DNA of 64,000 nucleotides. Origin: Numida meleagris. Taxonomy: Eukaryota > Chordata > Aves > Galliformes > Numididae. The stretch spans positions 34,056,260 through 34,120,259 of the forward strand of contig NC_034411.1 in assembly GCF_002078875.1 (NCBI RefSeq). The letters run 5' to 3'. A program made the position numbers and the translations under genes. This document shows positions 24,381 to 37,365 of this stretch, one piece after another. Within the stretch, counting starts at the first letter, position 1, and every line of letters begins with the position of its first letter. The notes beneath the pieces were generated by a model. It was not told the DNA's origin. It worked only from the letters and a program-made list of their open reading frames with translations, and ran no database searches.

Positions 24381-27036
24381 GTAAGTATTAAAATGTGATT
24401 ACTTGACAACTCATAAATTATCCTTTCTTTTTGTTCTTGGTTTATTTTTGAGCAGGAGTTCAGTGGATGCATCTGGAATGTGATATATAACCTAGCAAAA
24501 TCAAACGATTTTTTCCTGTTAGGTCACTATTTAAGAAAAAGTGTAGGTTTATATAATTATAACACTTCAAAGTGAAAGTAGCACCCAGTGGGTTCTTTTT
24601 CTTTTCCCTTTTCAAATTATCATGTTAATGCTCTTGGGAAAAAACAACAACAAGCACATTGAACTAAAAAACTTTCAAAAACAATTGAATACATCAACCT
24701 ATGTAATTTTTCAAATGGTAATGAAGAGCATATAGCATCACTCATCGTTCTAGATGCTTTTTGCAAAATGCTTTGTCTTATGTTTCTAGATAGACTGCAG
24801 TCTGCTTTGTCATTAAGTAATGTGTGCTAATGGGTGTTTATGCAGTGGTGTATCCCACAAAGTGCTTTCTTGAGGGTCATATGGATCATCTGTTCTAAAA
24901 TGCTACATGACAAAGTACTTGAAATGCATTTCCACAATAGGCAAAATGTTGTTTCACAACTAAGTAAATATTATTGTTTTTCCCTTATTGCCTTCACTTC
25001 AGAAAATTTAATTTGAGCAGTACAAATAGAAGTATGTCACGTGGAGAATGCTTATAGTTTTAACTTGATTAATTTTTAAAAATTTCTTATTGTTAAATTC
25101 TAGCATGAGATTTCTCTTAACTCATGCACATTTTAGTAGTTTTACTTAGTGTTTTGTTATGAAAAAGAATCAAACTCTTTTCATGTTTTACTTCTAGTTC
25201 AAATAAGAGAGCCTCTTCTAATGAAATTTAAAAATGCAGTTTTTTGGTCTGTTTGCACAATAGTGGAATCTGCTTTTGCTGTGGACAAAAGGAATAGGAG
25301 TAATACAGTCAATAGTGTTGTTTATATGGAATTTTTATTAGTGACTGGACTGCTATGATTTAAAGTTTCAATTTTCATTGAAAAAATGTTCAGGCTGAAC
25401 TATACTCACTTAGGAAAAAAAAGTGCAAGACCTAGTTTCTAGTCAGACTGTTTTACTGTCTTAGCCTGGCATATCTGGTTTGCCAGATGAATTTCACATG
25501 GAATGTGTGCTTGGTGTTAACTGGTTTAGAGAATTTGTACAGATGAAGATAAGGCTGGTTATCAGATAATGATCATTGCTTAACTGGTTTGAGCTGAGTT
25601 GCAGCTTGTAAGAATTTGTTTACAGACATTGCCCTCTATTTAACAATAAACTTAGGATACTGGCCATGGTTCTTGATTTCTTTTTGATTGCTACTTAACA
25701 TGTGAGATGAAATGCAGTAAGTCATGCTTTGGTAGACTCTCATGAAGATGGTAATCACATTGTTATGACTTGTGATAAGCAGTAGTAATTTCAGCTCGTT
25801 ATTAAGCTTCTCTGCATAGGAATTGGTAGAAATTTATTATTTCTCAGTGAAATTGTGTTAGATTGAAGTGAGCCAACCAAGACACAGTAGGGAGAAAGTA
25901 TGAGTACTGCACTTTCCCACAACTCACCCATGGGTTGTTTGTCCGTGGCTCTGGACCATGCTCAACCACTCCGCACATTTATTCTGCTCACCAGCTCATT
26001 TACAAGAATTTTTCTCATCAAAAGAAGTTGCAGATCTGGGACAAGGCAAACTCAGCAAAACAGTTTCTGACGAATGCAAAAGAAGAGATAAGGCTGCACA
26101 GTGGTGGAGAACGTTTTAAAACTCTTCCTTTTAAGGAACTATTAGCTCACAACATTACACACATTCTTAACTATAGGAGAGACATTTGAATTTGGACAAT
26201 GTGGTGACGTAATAGAAGCAGTGTGAGGATTGCTCAGTATGTTGGAGCACTGGTGGAAAAAACACATAAGCTTTTAAAAGTTTTGATGTGCATATATGCA
26301 CAAGCATCTGCCTGTGTGCACCTCCTCTTCCCTCCCATGTATTTTACTCAAGTGATGCAAGAGAGCATCAAGGACAGAGTTAAAGTTAGGCCTTTGTAGC
26401 TCCAAATCCTGTTAACTGGAGAATGATGAATCATTAGTTGCTGTAGTTAGTAAATGACAACATTTGTCCCACTATGCTATAACAAAGATGTTTTTAACTC
26501 AATGTATTCCATATTTTTACTGGAACTTATTGAATGTACTGTAAAGTACCAAGTTTTCAAGTTGTTGCTTCTTTCTTTTTAAATTCTATAAATTCAGAGG
26601 TGATCAAGTGATTAAAGTCCTTTCCTTTCCTTCTTTGCTCATGTAACAGACAGCCTGTGTGACAATTTTCCCTAGGAAAAGGGAGAGCAAATGACATAGA
26701 TCTATCACAGCCACAGTTACTTCATATTGCTAATTAAAAAAAAAAAAGTGACACAAGGGAAGGAAGAATGTTACTAAACAGGTGTATTTGTTGGGAGGAA
26801 GGAGCTGTTGACTAAATATAACCATATTCTATAGCTGCAAATAAAGTGAGCAACTTGCTTGGATTCCTCTCAGGCACAATGCCTTTTGGAGACCTCTAAT
26901 GTCATTGTCTAATTTTCCATGTGGTAATTTACAGCTGTCCCAATTTGATTGTCAGATGAGTGTTGCATTATATTTATCCCACTTCTATGGAATGTTTCTT
27001 GGGAGATAAGCTGAGTGTCACTGGAAAAAATACTTA

Positions 27037-27051
27037 CCCCCCCCCCCCCCC
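27037..27051. repeat. Poly-C tract (15 nt)
   Basis: An uninterrupted run of 15 C in an otherwise AT-rich intron. Long C runs are prone to slippage and to sequencing error, so the length is uncertain. Confidence 0.9.
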
Positions 27052-28240
27052 TTCCCCACAAGCTAAATAGGGATGCTTATTCTCAGCAGGTAAAATCTAA
27101 GACTTTGGAATTGTAGAGTCTCTGACTGATGTGGTCTCTTCCCTGTAGTGTAACTCTGAAAAAAGACCAGCTGTGATGACTACTCTGTGTGGTCATAGAA
27201 TAAAGAAATACTACAGATACATGATTTCAAGATGTAATCTTGTTTTCCCAACCTCTTCCAACATTCCTTTCAAGTTCAGTAGGTGCCTATTCTATCACTG
27301 AACTTTTTCGGATTACTTTTTTCATTGTGCGCCACAAAAACCCCTGTCAAAAGTCAATTTTATTCTGTCTGGTGCTGGATCCTCAAGGAAGAAAATTAGT
27401 GGACATTCAGACAGGAGAGAAAATCTGTCCTGCATTGAGATGACAAAATTCCAGATAGTTATTGGAAGCTCTCCAACCTTATTTAGGTCAAAGGAGTTTC
27501 TTGGAACTTCTTCTAAAGAGTCCTCAGTTTCTGCTGTCCACTGCTATTGTCTTTGTGGAAAATTAATTATAGTTTTATTCACTTTCTTGTGATGTTCAGT
27601 AGACAGAGTCCCCTTCAGTGCAAACTTGTGAAAAATCAAACCAAATTCTGCTATTTAAGTGGGGACAGATTTCAGCCCAACCTATTTTTAGTTCATGTGG
27701 AAAATATCAACTGAACTGGATGGGAACGTGTTTCAGAAGGGTAACGTACCTTTCCTTTTTAGAGCTTTGCACTGCTGTCACTAGACAATTTGCTCTGGTA
27801 ACAACTGTCACTGGAGTTAGATTCTTTTCATTCTTGCTATCTGATCACTCTTTGGAAGCTCCAGTGTACTTAATGTGCTGTTTATCAAGGTTGTGGCTGT
27901 TTTAAAATTCTGATCCTCTGTATTAAACAGAATTATCTACAGTTAATTACATGATAAGGTTTTAACTCCACCGAGACTTTTCAAATGTCAAGATAAATTT
28001 TTGACACCGTGGTTTTATGGTCTAATGGTATTTCCATAACCTTGAGATAAAATCAGTCCTTGTTTTTGTTAGTTCTTCAGCCTTCACTTACACATGTGTG
28101 AGGAGGTGGCCTGGATTCCTATGAGACACTTAATGGATAAAGAATCCTTTTTTTTTGGTATACATTTATAGTTCTTCTCATAATAATGGACAGAACCACA
28201 CAAACTTTGTAAGACACTGAATGAAATCTGTCCCTAGCAC

Positions 28241-28274
28241 GTTGACTGTAAAACAGAGTTGACTGTAAAACAGA
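28241..28274. repeat. 17-bp tandem duplication
   Basis: The unit gttgactgtaaaacaga occurs twice head to tail with no mismatch. This looks like a recent local slippage duplication. Confidence 0.9.
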
Positions 28275-28944
28275 GTGACTCTGCTGAGTGAAATCAAGCC
28301 TAAGACAACCCTTTTATTTTTGGGACCAAGTGCAGATTTGGTGTTTTGCACGAAATAACATCTACTAATACAATTTCACGACTGACTCTTTATGAACGTT
28401 TTGAAAGTGTCTGAAAACTTTTATCGAGAAATAAGAAAAAGGAAATTTTGGTGTTGAATAAAAAGGTAGCCATTTTAAAGATCTTCTAATTTCAGATCTT
28501 CACATATATCTTACTGTTTACATATGTGCAATCACTGTCCTGAAATAACAGTATGACAAAATCCAACCACATTTAATGAACTATAATGTGACAGACTTCT
28601 AGAGAAGTTCAGTGATTGCAGAACAGAATGTTGTTGGAAAAAAAGGTTTCTGTGCCTTGATGAATGAGTTGATAAACTTTTGAAAAAGGGACAGCTGGGC
28701 TCAAGACCTTGGGAACCACGTAGAGCAATCTCCCTCATCTCTCTGTTGTACAAAAATTTCTAATGCATAAACAACTTTCTGGGCTGTGTCTTAACTGCCT
28801 GTTGACTGAGAGGGCTTAGAGGGAGAAATTTTATCTTTCAGAAATCATTTCTTAGCTGTTTTAATCTTGCCACTTCTTTTTTTCTTACAAACAGATTTTA
28901 CTTTTAAAGTAAATGAGCTCTGTATGGGAACTGTTAGCTCACAG

Positions 28945-29165
28945 CTTGAACCAGTGATTGAGCACCTGGTGAAGGGGTGTGACCAGCCTTGGAGCACAGG
29001 TGCAAGCAATTCACATGTGTGACCACCTGTGTGGACACAGGGTCCACCCTTCCCTGATTTAAGGGCTGGCTACCAAAGGGAAAGCATCTCTCTGTGGAGA
29101 TTGCCTTCTTTTGGGGTTTCTAGGGAGTCCTGGTCCTCAGAAAGGGTAAGCTATTTGTACTTTAT
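28945..29165. other. Unidentified GC-richer block, possible old repeat
   Basis: A block with a sharp change of composition from its AT-rich flanks. It contains short inverted pieces such as 'cacatgtgtg' and 'ccacctgtgtgg', then 'gatttaagggctggct' (a weak TATA-like stretch), and then 'gtcctggtcctcagaaaggg'. The organisation is reminiscent of a solo LTR or another interspersed repeat, but no family was recognised and no target duplication was established. Confidence 0.25.
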
Positions 29166-31321
29166 TGTTGAATTGTGACCTCTGCTTGGGTGATCCAAAA
29201 AGCTCCTTTCGTCCAGCTCATTGGAGAGATTGTGTGCTTTCGTAAAGGTCAGCTGAGTATGCCTCTTTATGCACTTGATGTGCTGTCCTCACCCCTGTCT
29301 CAGATGTTATTTTATTTTTAGGTCTGTTTAGAATTGATGCAAATCAATGACAGAATAGCAACAGGTCTAAGTAAGGACAGACCTAGAAGTCTAGCATGGA
29401 ATGGGAAAGAAAGTTGGTGTCTGTTTATACTGGGAACATATATGCATCTTTTATACATCAGACTAGTTTTTTCTACTTCAATTTTTTGAAACTTATTAAG
29501 TTGAAATTAAAGTGAAGAAGGCATGTAACTTTGCTGTGTATGTTTAGGCTGTTAGTGCAATGAATTCTATATTTACTTAAGAAGGAGTAAGGGGCCATTG
29601 TGAAGTGCAGAGGTCCATCCCTTCAGAGACAAAGTGCCCTGCTCTCTTCAAAATCTCTTGTTTCGTCATCCTGTCGAAGTTTAAGCTTATTTTACTTGCA
29701 TGCTTTTCAGTACTTGGTTTTTATTCCACTCAATGTTTTTGAAAGTTTCTTTCCAACGTGGAGGATATTACTACCATTTAAGGGGATTTTGGTATACATC
29801 TGTGTGGGCAGAGAACTGGGAATTCAATAGTGTCATTTGATCTCTATAAAGTTTGCATTCTAGTTTATGATAATTTGGGTGTAATTCTCTCATAGTGATA
29901 CAACTGCAAAAAATACGTTGGATCTATGTTGGATTGCTTTCTGAGGTCTTGCAGGCATCAGGTACATCAGTTTTTTGAGCAGACCTTTGTAAAAAAAAAA
30001 AAATGCATCTCCCTTACTAAGATTCTTACCAGTACTTTTAGTAGCTTACTCTTCATTAGGATTGTTTTAGTAATATGTCAACAGAGAAATGAAAGTAATT
30101 CGTATCAAGAAAGGAAATATTGGGATAAAGAGTAAAGCTGTGAGTAAGTGAAGAGTTGTTAAAGGTGCACAGGTGTAGATTGATTGCTTTCTGATGCCAT
30201 GTTTGCTAATCCAAGTAGCATTAGATGTGTTTGTGCAGCTTTCATATGATAGGTGGTCACAGAGTTCTTCTCCTGGAGATGATAAAAGCAAGTGCATGTT
30301 TATCTACCTCTTGCTCTTTGTGTAATTTGCATCTACTGTCCATTGCTACTGTTTCATGTGAAACTCTGGGCTTACCTTAAAACTGAGGTCTAGGCCAGTA
30401 CTAGCCCATTTATTTTTAGGTGCAGCACAGGAAACTGCTTTTCAAAAGCCTTTTCATTTTGTTAGTTCATTTTTATTATAATTTCCAATGTCATGTAATC
30501 TCCAGAAATCATTTTACCTGAAACAGCGTTTAAGTTTAGGTACTCAACAGGCAATTACATTTACTTCAGTCTTCTTGGCTCTTTCTCATTTCAGTTTTTC
30601 AGAGTTGGAGCGATGTGTTTCAGCTCATTGAACTGTATCAGAACCTCTTTCTCTGACTATTGTCATCTTTAAGTCTGTTACAAGAGGTTTGTGATTAGCT
30701 TCTTATCGAAGATACTATGGATTCAGTTTTTTTTGTTGGTAGTTTTGTTTGGTGGGAGTTTGAGCATGGTGTGTGCTCCCTCCCCTGCTCTGTGTGTGTG
30801 GTTTTAAGCCATTGAAAGCACTTATAGCTGCTGAGAACTACCTGCTCAGTTACCGTCCAAATAATTTCAGGAGGATTTTTCTGTAATCTTTTTCCAGCAT
30901 ATTCTGCAAGGGCATAACAAAACTCATTCTGACAGACCCCCGTATTTGTTTTCAGAGGACATTAATTATCACTTTCCTAATGTATACTGTTGTTTCTTAG
31001 GGGCTGTTCTATCTAGCAAGCAGGGAATAATGTAAGGTCAGTTTCCGCTTTTGCAGTACAAGAAACCAAAGGAAATGGAAAATTCTAAATGTATTAGAGG
31101 AAACTTAGCAGTAGTTAATGCAGCACAACTAACAGCCTAGATTTGTTTGAATATTGGATTTTATTGTTTACATACTTCAATGTTTTAAAGTCATTTTTTA
31201 TGGTGATTCAGCAACTGAGAAGTGTTGTGTTGCTTTGCATACTTCCTCCAAAACATGCTGCTCCCCTTGGGCATTTGGGCTGCTCTGCAGGAGCCTGGGC
31301 ACGCTGCTGTTAGCTGATGGC

Positions 31322-31358
31322 AGAGCTGTTTGAACCCCTAGAGCTGTTTGAACCCCCT
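31322..31358. repeat. 18-bp tandem duplication
   Basis: The unit agagctgtttgaacccct is repeated directly; the second copy has one extra C. A simple local duplication. Confidence 0.88.
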
Positions 31359-34300
31359 AAAACTTTCAAATGATCTGGCAATGAGTCTTCATGGTTTGAG
31401 TAGCAGTCTAATAGTCTTTCTAAGGAAGAAGACTAATAGAGAAAGGTTTGCATCTGTCTTTTCAGAAGAGACCTATAGAGCAATGAGAACTAAATCCTGT
31501 CCCTTTGGCCACAGGCTGTAGCAGGCCATGCTGCCTGCTTTTACAGCGTAGCACTACATAAAGACAGCAGGAGCTGGAACAGCTGTAGGTAGGAGCCTAC
31601 ATCTTAGGCTGTATCATTTGATGTTGCAGAAGTAGTTCCATATAGCTGCTAATATCATCAAAGTTTGGTTACAGTAGGTATTCTTTCTCTAACTCAAGAC
31701 TGTGAGGGAGTGGAAACTGCTACATGCATCAGCTTCAGAAGTGATGATGAAAATAAAAATTAAAGGGGAAAAAAACAGTAAAAATGTGAGTAAAATGAGA
31801 AGAAATGTTGCAGCAGTACACCAGAATGAGGGTGATAAACAGCCTGAGAACACTCCTCTCTGCTTCACCAAATAAAAATCACGTCTTTACCAGAAGTGAT
31901 TTTTGTTTAACGTGCTTTTTCAGGTTTAATTATTTCCTGTTATTTTCCAATTGAGATATGATTGGAGAAGATAACTTTCCATAGCAATTATCTCAATTTT
32001 TATTCATAATAGCTACATCTGAGGGCGATAGGATATTGCACCAGAATGTGAAACAAGGCTTTAACCATCCTATCTGACTTGAAATTGGAGCAATGTGGTT
32101 ACAATTAAAATACTGGCTTTTGCTAACGAAGCTTGGTGCTGTGAAATTAACACCATAAGACTGCAATACTTCAGACTGAGCTTGTGGTATAATTTGTGTT
32201 CTCTGATCTAATTGTTGATTGTGCTTTCTATTTTGCACATTATGTCTAGCAAACACCAGCTCAAGAAAACAGGGTAGAAGAGTTATTAAACATATAATGT
32301 CTGGGTAGAATTTGTAATGGCTTGGTTTTGTCTGGTAAAAGAGAAAACTGGTAGAGAAAAGACTATTTTTAAGAAGGTTTTTTCAGTCCTGACTAAAAAG
32401 CATAAGCTTCTATGAAAGTTACTGACTTGAGTGGGCACTACCGAGCTGGTGGGGGAAGTGTATATACATCTTATTCAGTTGACTATTTTCTCTTATGCTG
32501 AAGATAGAAGTATTGAGAGAAAAGAGTCTGGAGAGCAAAGTGGTAGGGTAGAATAATTTATTTTGCATCTCATTTTTTTTCTTGTCTTCCTCTCTCTGGT
32601 TTGGCTTTAGAGCTGTGATAATTCTCTTTCACAGATGAAAAAGGATCAATTTAATGGTTCCTTACATGTGATATACATTGGTCACTTTTCTGACATTCTT
32701 ATGAAAGTAAACTGGAAACAGTAAAGATTTAAAAAAAAAAAAAAATACTTCAGTGGTTGTGCAACTGGAATACAAGCAGAAAATATGTAGGGTGAGGAAA
32801 CTTCTATGTGTAGGAAAAGCCAGCCTGAAAGAGGTCATGGACGCATTTACTAAAGATTTCAGTACTAAATGAAAAATATTTACATCCTCTATCAGCAATT
32901 TTAAAAGCCTTTAATTGAGGAGGATAAGCCTGATAACTGCTTGTAAAGCTGTTGGCAGCAAACTGTTCTATCCTTGTCTTTAGGATGACCTGCAGTGGGG
33001 TTGCTTAAAGCTTTTTTGCTTGTTTGTTTTGGCTGTGAGCGATGCTGGAATTCTTCGTGGTGGGATTATTAATCAGCTCTGAGACTTGTTTAACATGTTG
33101 AATAGATGAAAAGGCTAAAAATTGACTTCCTTCCCAAAAGACATTGGAGTAGATTGATAGTCTGCTGAAAAGTACCGTGCTTTTTGAACACAGGATAGAG
33201 AACCAAGAATTTGTGGTGTTGCTGTTGACTTACCGTTAACTCAGCTACTTCAGAGTCTCTGTGAAAAATGGGATTAACTTTTTCCAAATGGTATCCTATA
33301 GGACTAAACAGTTGTTATACTCTTAAGTATCAACAGAAGGTGAGGCATGCTGTCCCATGCAGGCATTTCAATGGGTGTCAATTCAATAATAGCTACGTAG
33401 ATGAAATTCAGTCTTAATAAGTCCACTCTTTCCTCATCTCCCCCAGTATATTCAGTATGTGTGCACACGTATTGTTTTCTTAACTATGTAGTTATGATGA
33501 GCTTTTTTATGCTTGCTATTTCATCAAAATCCCTCCTCAGTTTTAGAAGTTATTTGGGTACGCAGTAGGAATTAGTTCAAACGCTTCTCAAGCGGTGTGG
33601 ATGTTACTTTACAAATTTTGAAAACACTACATCATTAATGGAGTTGGAATTTTGAGTGGTATGAAGATGGAGGAAGAAGCAATAGTCGTACTGGGTCAGA
33701 ACTGCAGTGTAGTTGACCCCCCTATTATGTATTTTAGTATGGTTGAGCTGCGGTCACAAAGTGGTTGTAGAACTAATAACACTGTGAGCTGGCTTGAGAT
33801 AACTCAGCTTATACAGTCACGACTTGAATGTGACGGAGGCTAATTTAGACACCTCCTAGGCATAGGAGTGGTTATAGGTAAACCTTAGTAGTGGTTGGCA
33901 CCGGATTCTTGGAAGGGAGATGCAAGAACTCTGCAGTCAACAGGCTAATGATCTATTATAGTTTTCCTCCTTGTGTCCCCCCCACATACACAGCTTGGAA
34001 GTTCCTATCCAATGCTCTTCTCACGTAATTAAATGTTCATTTATACAAAACTAAGCTTCTAACGTTTTCTTAGTGTTGACCTTAACCAGGTTTATCTATT
34101 GGCTGAAGAAGTAGCTCATCTTGAGAAAAAAATGATAATGCTGGATTTCTTTTGATAGTGGGTTTAGACCAATGTCAGATATAAAAGGACAGCAAATGCT
34201 GTCAGATTTATATAAGATTATTATGTTTCTTATCTCATACCAACATATGTATTTTAATTGAACTGACTTTTCATACATGTTGGACAATCAGCTCATCATT

Positions 34301-35729
34301 TTTGATGCAATTTGATTGAAAATCCATAAGTCTGAGAATAAGCTCCAGTGGTAAAACCTAATGCAGCACTTCACCAGGCTGCCCCCATTCTGTCAGTTTG
34401 CCAGCAGTGACACCCCGGACCAGCATTTGTACCGTTACTCAGATAATGCAAATAGACCCACTCCACAGGAGTGGTGGCAGCAATGACCAAGAAAGGAATT
34501 CAGCCCGTTGTCTTAATGTCCTTGTAGCTGTATGTTAAAATGTGGAAAAATGTATTTAATCACCTCCTGTAAAAAGATTATACTTGAGGTGAATCAACAA
34601 CAGCTGTTGAGAATTACAGCAAGATTTGTACCATCTTCTTCAGTTTGTGTGAACCACAAAGTAAAATAATAAGCAATTTAAGGTAATTGTTTTAACTATA
34701 ATTTTTGAAAATTATGTTTTCCTTGTTATCTTGAAATAGAGGCCTCTAAAAGACCTCTTGTCTTAATGAAGGTGTTAGTGGATGTTTCCTATCTTATTTA
34801 ACTGCCCTTGTTATGTTTTGCTGTGCCCCAAAATCAGAGAATATTAGAGCCAGGCAACAAAAAGTATCCTGTAACAGCAGGATCTTCTACAACATGAACA
34901 GTTCTTATTTGCAGTACTTGCATCTTCTTGGAGATAGCTGAATGTAGGTGTAGATTTGCTGATGTCTCACATTTGCCCCTGCTGCTGGAGGTGTTATGGA
35001 CCACGATTTGTTATCTGCTGATGTTACTGCGTCAGGAAGAAAAAAGCGTGTCTGCACATGGGTGTAAGATCAGGGAGATAACTTCTCCATAACCACAGAA
35101 ATTGTGTGAATCTAGAGAAACCCTGCCAAACAAATGCAGATGTATCTGGTAGTTCATGTATCCCTGAAAAAGTCAAGCGTGGCTGACACTATTCTGCTGT
35201 GATCCATTGGTACTGCTTTGCTGGGAGAGTGAATCATAAGAGCTGGTAGTGTCTGGAACTGTGAGCTGCATGTTTTCAGTGAGAGGTTTTTCAGTAATGA
35301 AACAGCCTGAAGTGTAAGGCAGGGAAACAGAAGTGTAAGCATGGACATCTGCTTTCCAAGCATGTGTATGTTTTTGAAAGTCTTTATCTGCTAATCAAAA
35401 AATTGCACCACAAACAACAAAATGAATGTAAATTATGCTGGCAAACCTGCCCATGATAAAAATAAAACAACTGCTCCATAAATATTTTTGGTACTGTCTA
35501 AATCTTGTAAATTCAGAAGAAATTACATTTGCAGATTCAATTTTCTTGTCACTTCATTTCAAGATGAGAGGCATGAGGGAAATGCGGAGTCTCACGAGAA
35601 AGGTACTGAGGGGGAAAATAAATCCAATGATTAGGAGAGAACATGTGTCTGTTGACATTGAGAAAACATTTGAGCACCAGTGTTTGCCGCTAGCGTATCT
35701 CTTGATTTTTCTGGGATGAGAATACAGAT

Positions 35730-35796
35730 ATTTGAGGAGTTGGACTAGATGACCTTTAAGGGTCCCCTCCAACTCAAACAATTCTATGATTCTATA
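35730..35796 (+). mobile_element. CR1 3' terminal fragment
   Basis: Contains 'gttggactagatgacc', then 'ggtcccctccaactcaaac', then 'attctatgattctat': the CR1 3' end with its tail repeat. Only about 65 bases can be recognised. Confidence 0.9.
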
Positions 35797-37169
35797 TTTG
35801 AAGAAATTTAACTGAATTTGACTAAATGCAAGAGGGGCAGGTGGGCTGGCTGACTTCCTACTCAGTTATCTAGTTTACTGTAGTGTTGCATTAGGTATTT
35901 TACTAATTTGCATTAGTGTCTGTATATAAGAGGAAGTGGGAAGCTGTGAATATGCCATCAATATCATTACTCTGTGGTGATGATACACATTTGAGTTCTA
36001 TTGTCATTTTGAAGTTGGAGGATTTCCCATGGCTACAGTTTTGCTTTACCAGGATGATTGATAGGCAGACATAAAATCAAGCTGGTTGGATCAAGCAAAC
36101 TGGTATTAACAGTAATTTGTGTTTACCTAGTGCCTGCCTCCCAAACTGTTTAACTCCGTGCCTCTCACAGTCAGCTTTCTAGGGACGAAAGCTTTGTAGG
36201 ACTGTCTTTCTGTTGAAATTGATATTTAATTCAGCTAGGATTAAGTGGGGAGTGCTGGACTGTCTGAAGATAGTCCAGTATTTAGTATTGTTTGTGGTTA
36301 GGAATCTCCTTGGGTTTCATTTAATGATTTATTTTCATGTAGTAGTATGAAATAAGGCATATAGCTGAAGTTTGGCAAGTTTTCTCCTGGTGTCTAATCT
36401 TTAGAGTGGGTATTTGTTGTACATCTCCTGCCATTTCAGTGGGGAGTTGTTAACGTCATACTCTTTTACAGCAGAAAAAGGAACAGCTCATTTAGAACAG
36501 TATTTTTTTCTCCATCTTCCTTAACCTGTTGTCGTAGTGCTGCTAACAGAGCTACACTCAAATGGTGAGAAGTCCCAAGTTTGGAAATGCTGTTGCTACT
36601 CTAGAATCAAAATTGCACAGTGCATTTGAAGGAAGTTCAGGAGAAATGGCAGGTGGCTGTTCTAGTTCATGCAAGCAAATGACATTAATTATTTTCATTT
36701 AATGATAAGCAGTGGAATTTAGAATAATGAGGTACAATAGTTTTGATTTATTGTTCCAAGTAAAGCTGAGTTTTTGGAAAAAAAATAAAAGGTCTGACCA
36801 TGGAATTTTACAAAGTTCATCTGATCTTTAAAAACTATAACTAGCTTTGTTTAAATAGTCAATCTTCCCTGTTTCCCAGTAATGCTAATTTTATATCTAG
36901 ATATTCATGGAAAGCAAAACAATGTATCTTTCTTTCCGCAATGCCTAAAATAATTTTAAAGCCCAAAGATAGCTTTGCTTAATGATCTTTATCTACTATT
37001 CTGGCCCAGTTCACAGTCAAGCCTGCAATTGCGGTTGACTTATCCTTTCCAATTCAGAGGAAATAGGAGTGATGTTGGTAACTTTAGTTTTTGCCAATGC
37101 TTTCAAGAATTTACTCTAGGAAGACTGACCTCAGCAGTCTGGGATGTACCCATATAGACTTTTTCCTCA

Positions 37170-37365
37170 TCAGGGATTCACATGGATGGGGAGTCCACAG
37201 ACGCCTTCCCTGTGGTCCTGGCACAGCATTGCAGCTGGAGGCTGTCCTGCTGGGAGACACAGCTTCAGCCACAGCTGGCTGTGGAGACCTTGCCCTGCTG
37301 CATGCTCCCATGTCCTGGGACTCTGTGTGCAGGCACGCATGTGCCATTTGACTTGAGTATCTGTT
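37170..37365. other. GC-richer intronic block, unidentified
   Basis: About 200 bases rich in G and C and open in at least two forward and two reverse frames. The overlap of open frames reflects composition more than coding. CpG is uncommon. No domain or known repeat was recognised. Confidence 0.3.

Noticed and set aside
27037..27051. C run as a G-quadruplex on the minus strand
   Set aside because: It is a single uninterrupted run without the spaced G-tracts of a typical quadruplex; a slippage-prone homopolymer is the simpler reading.
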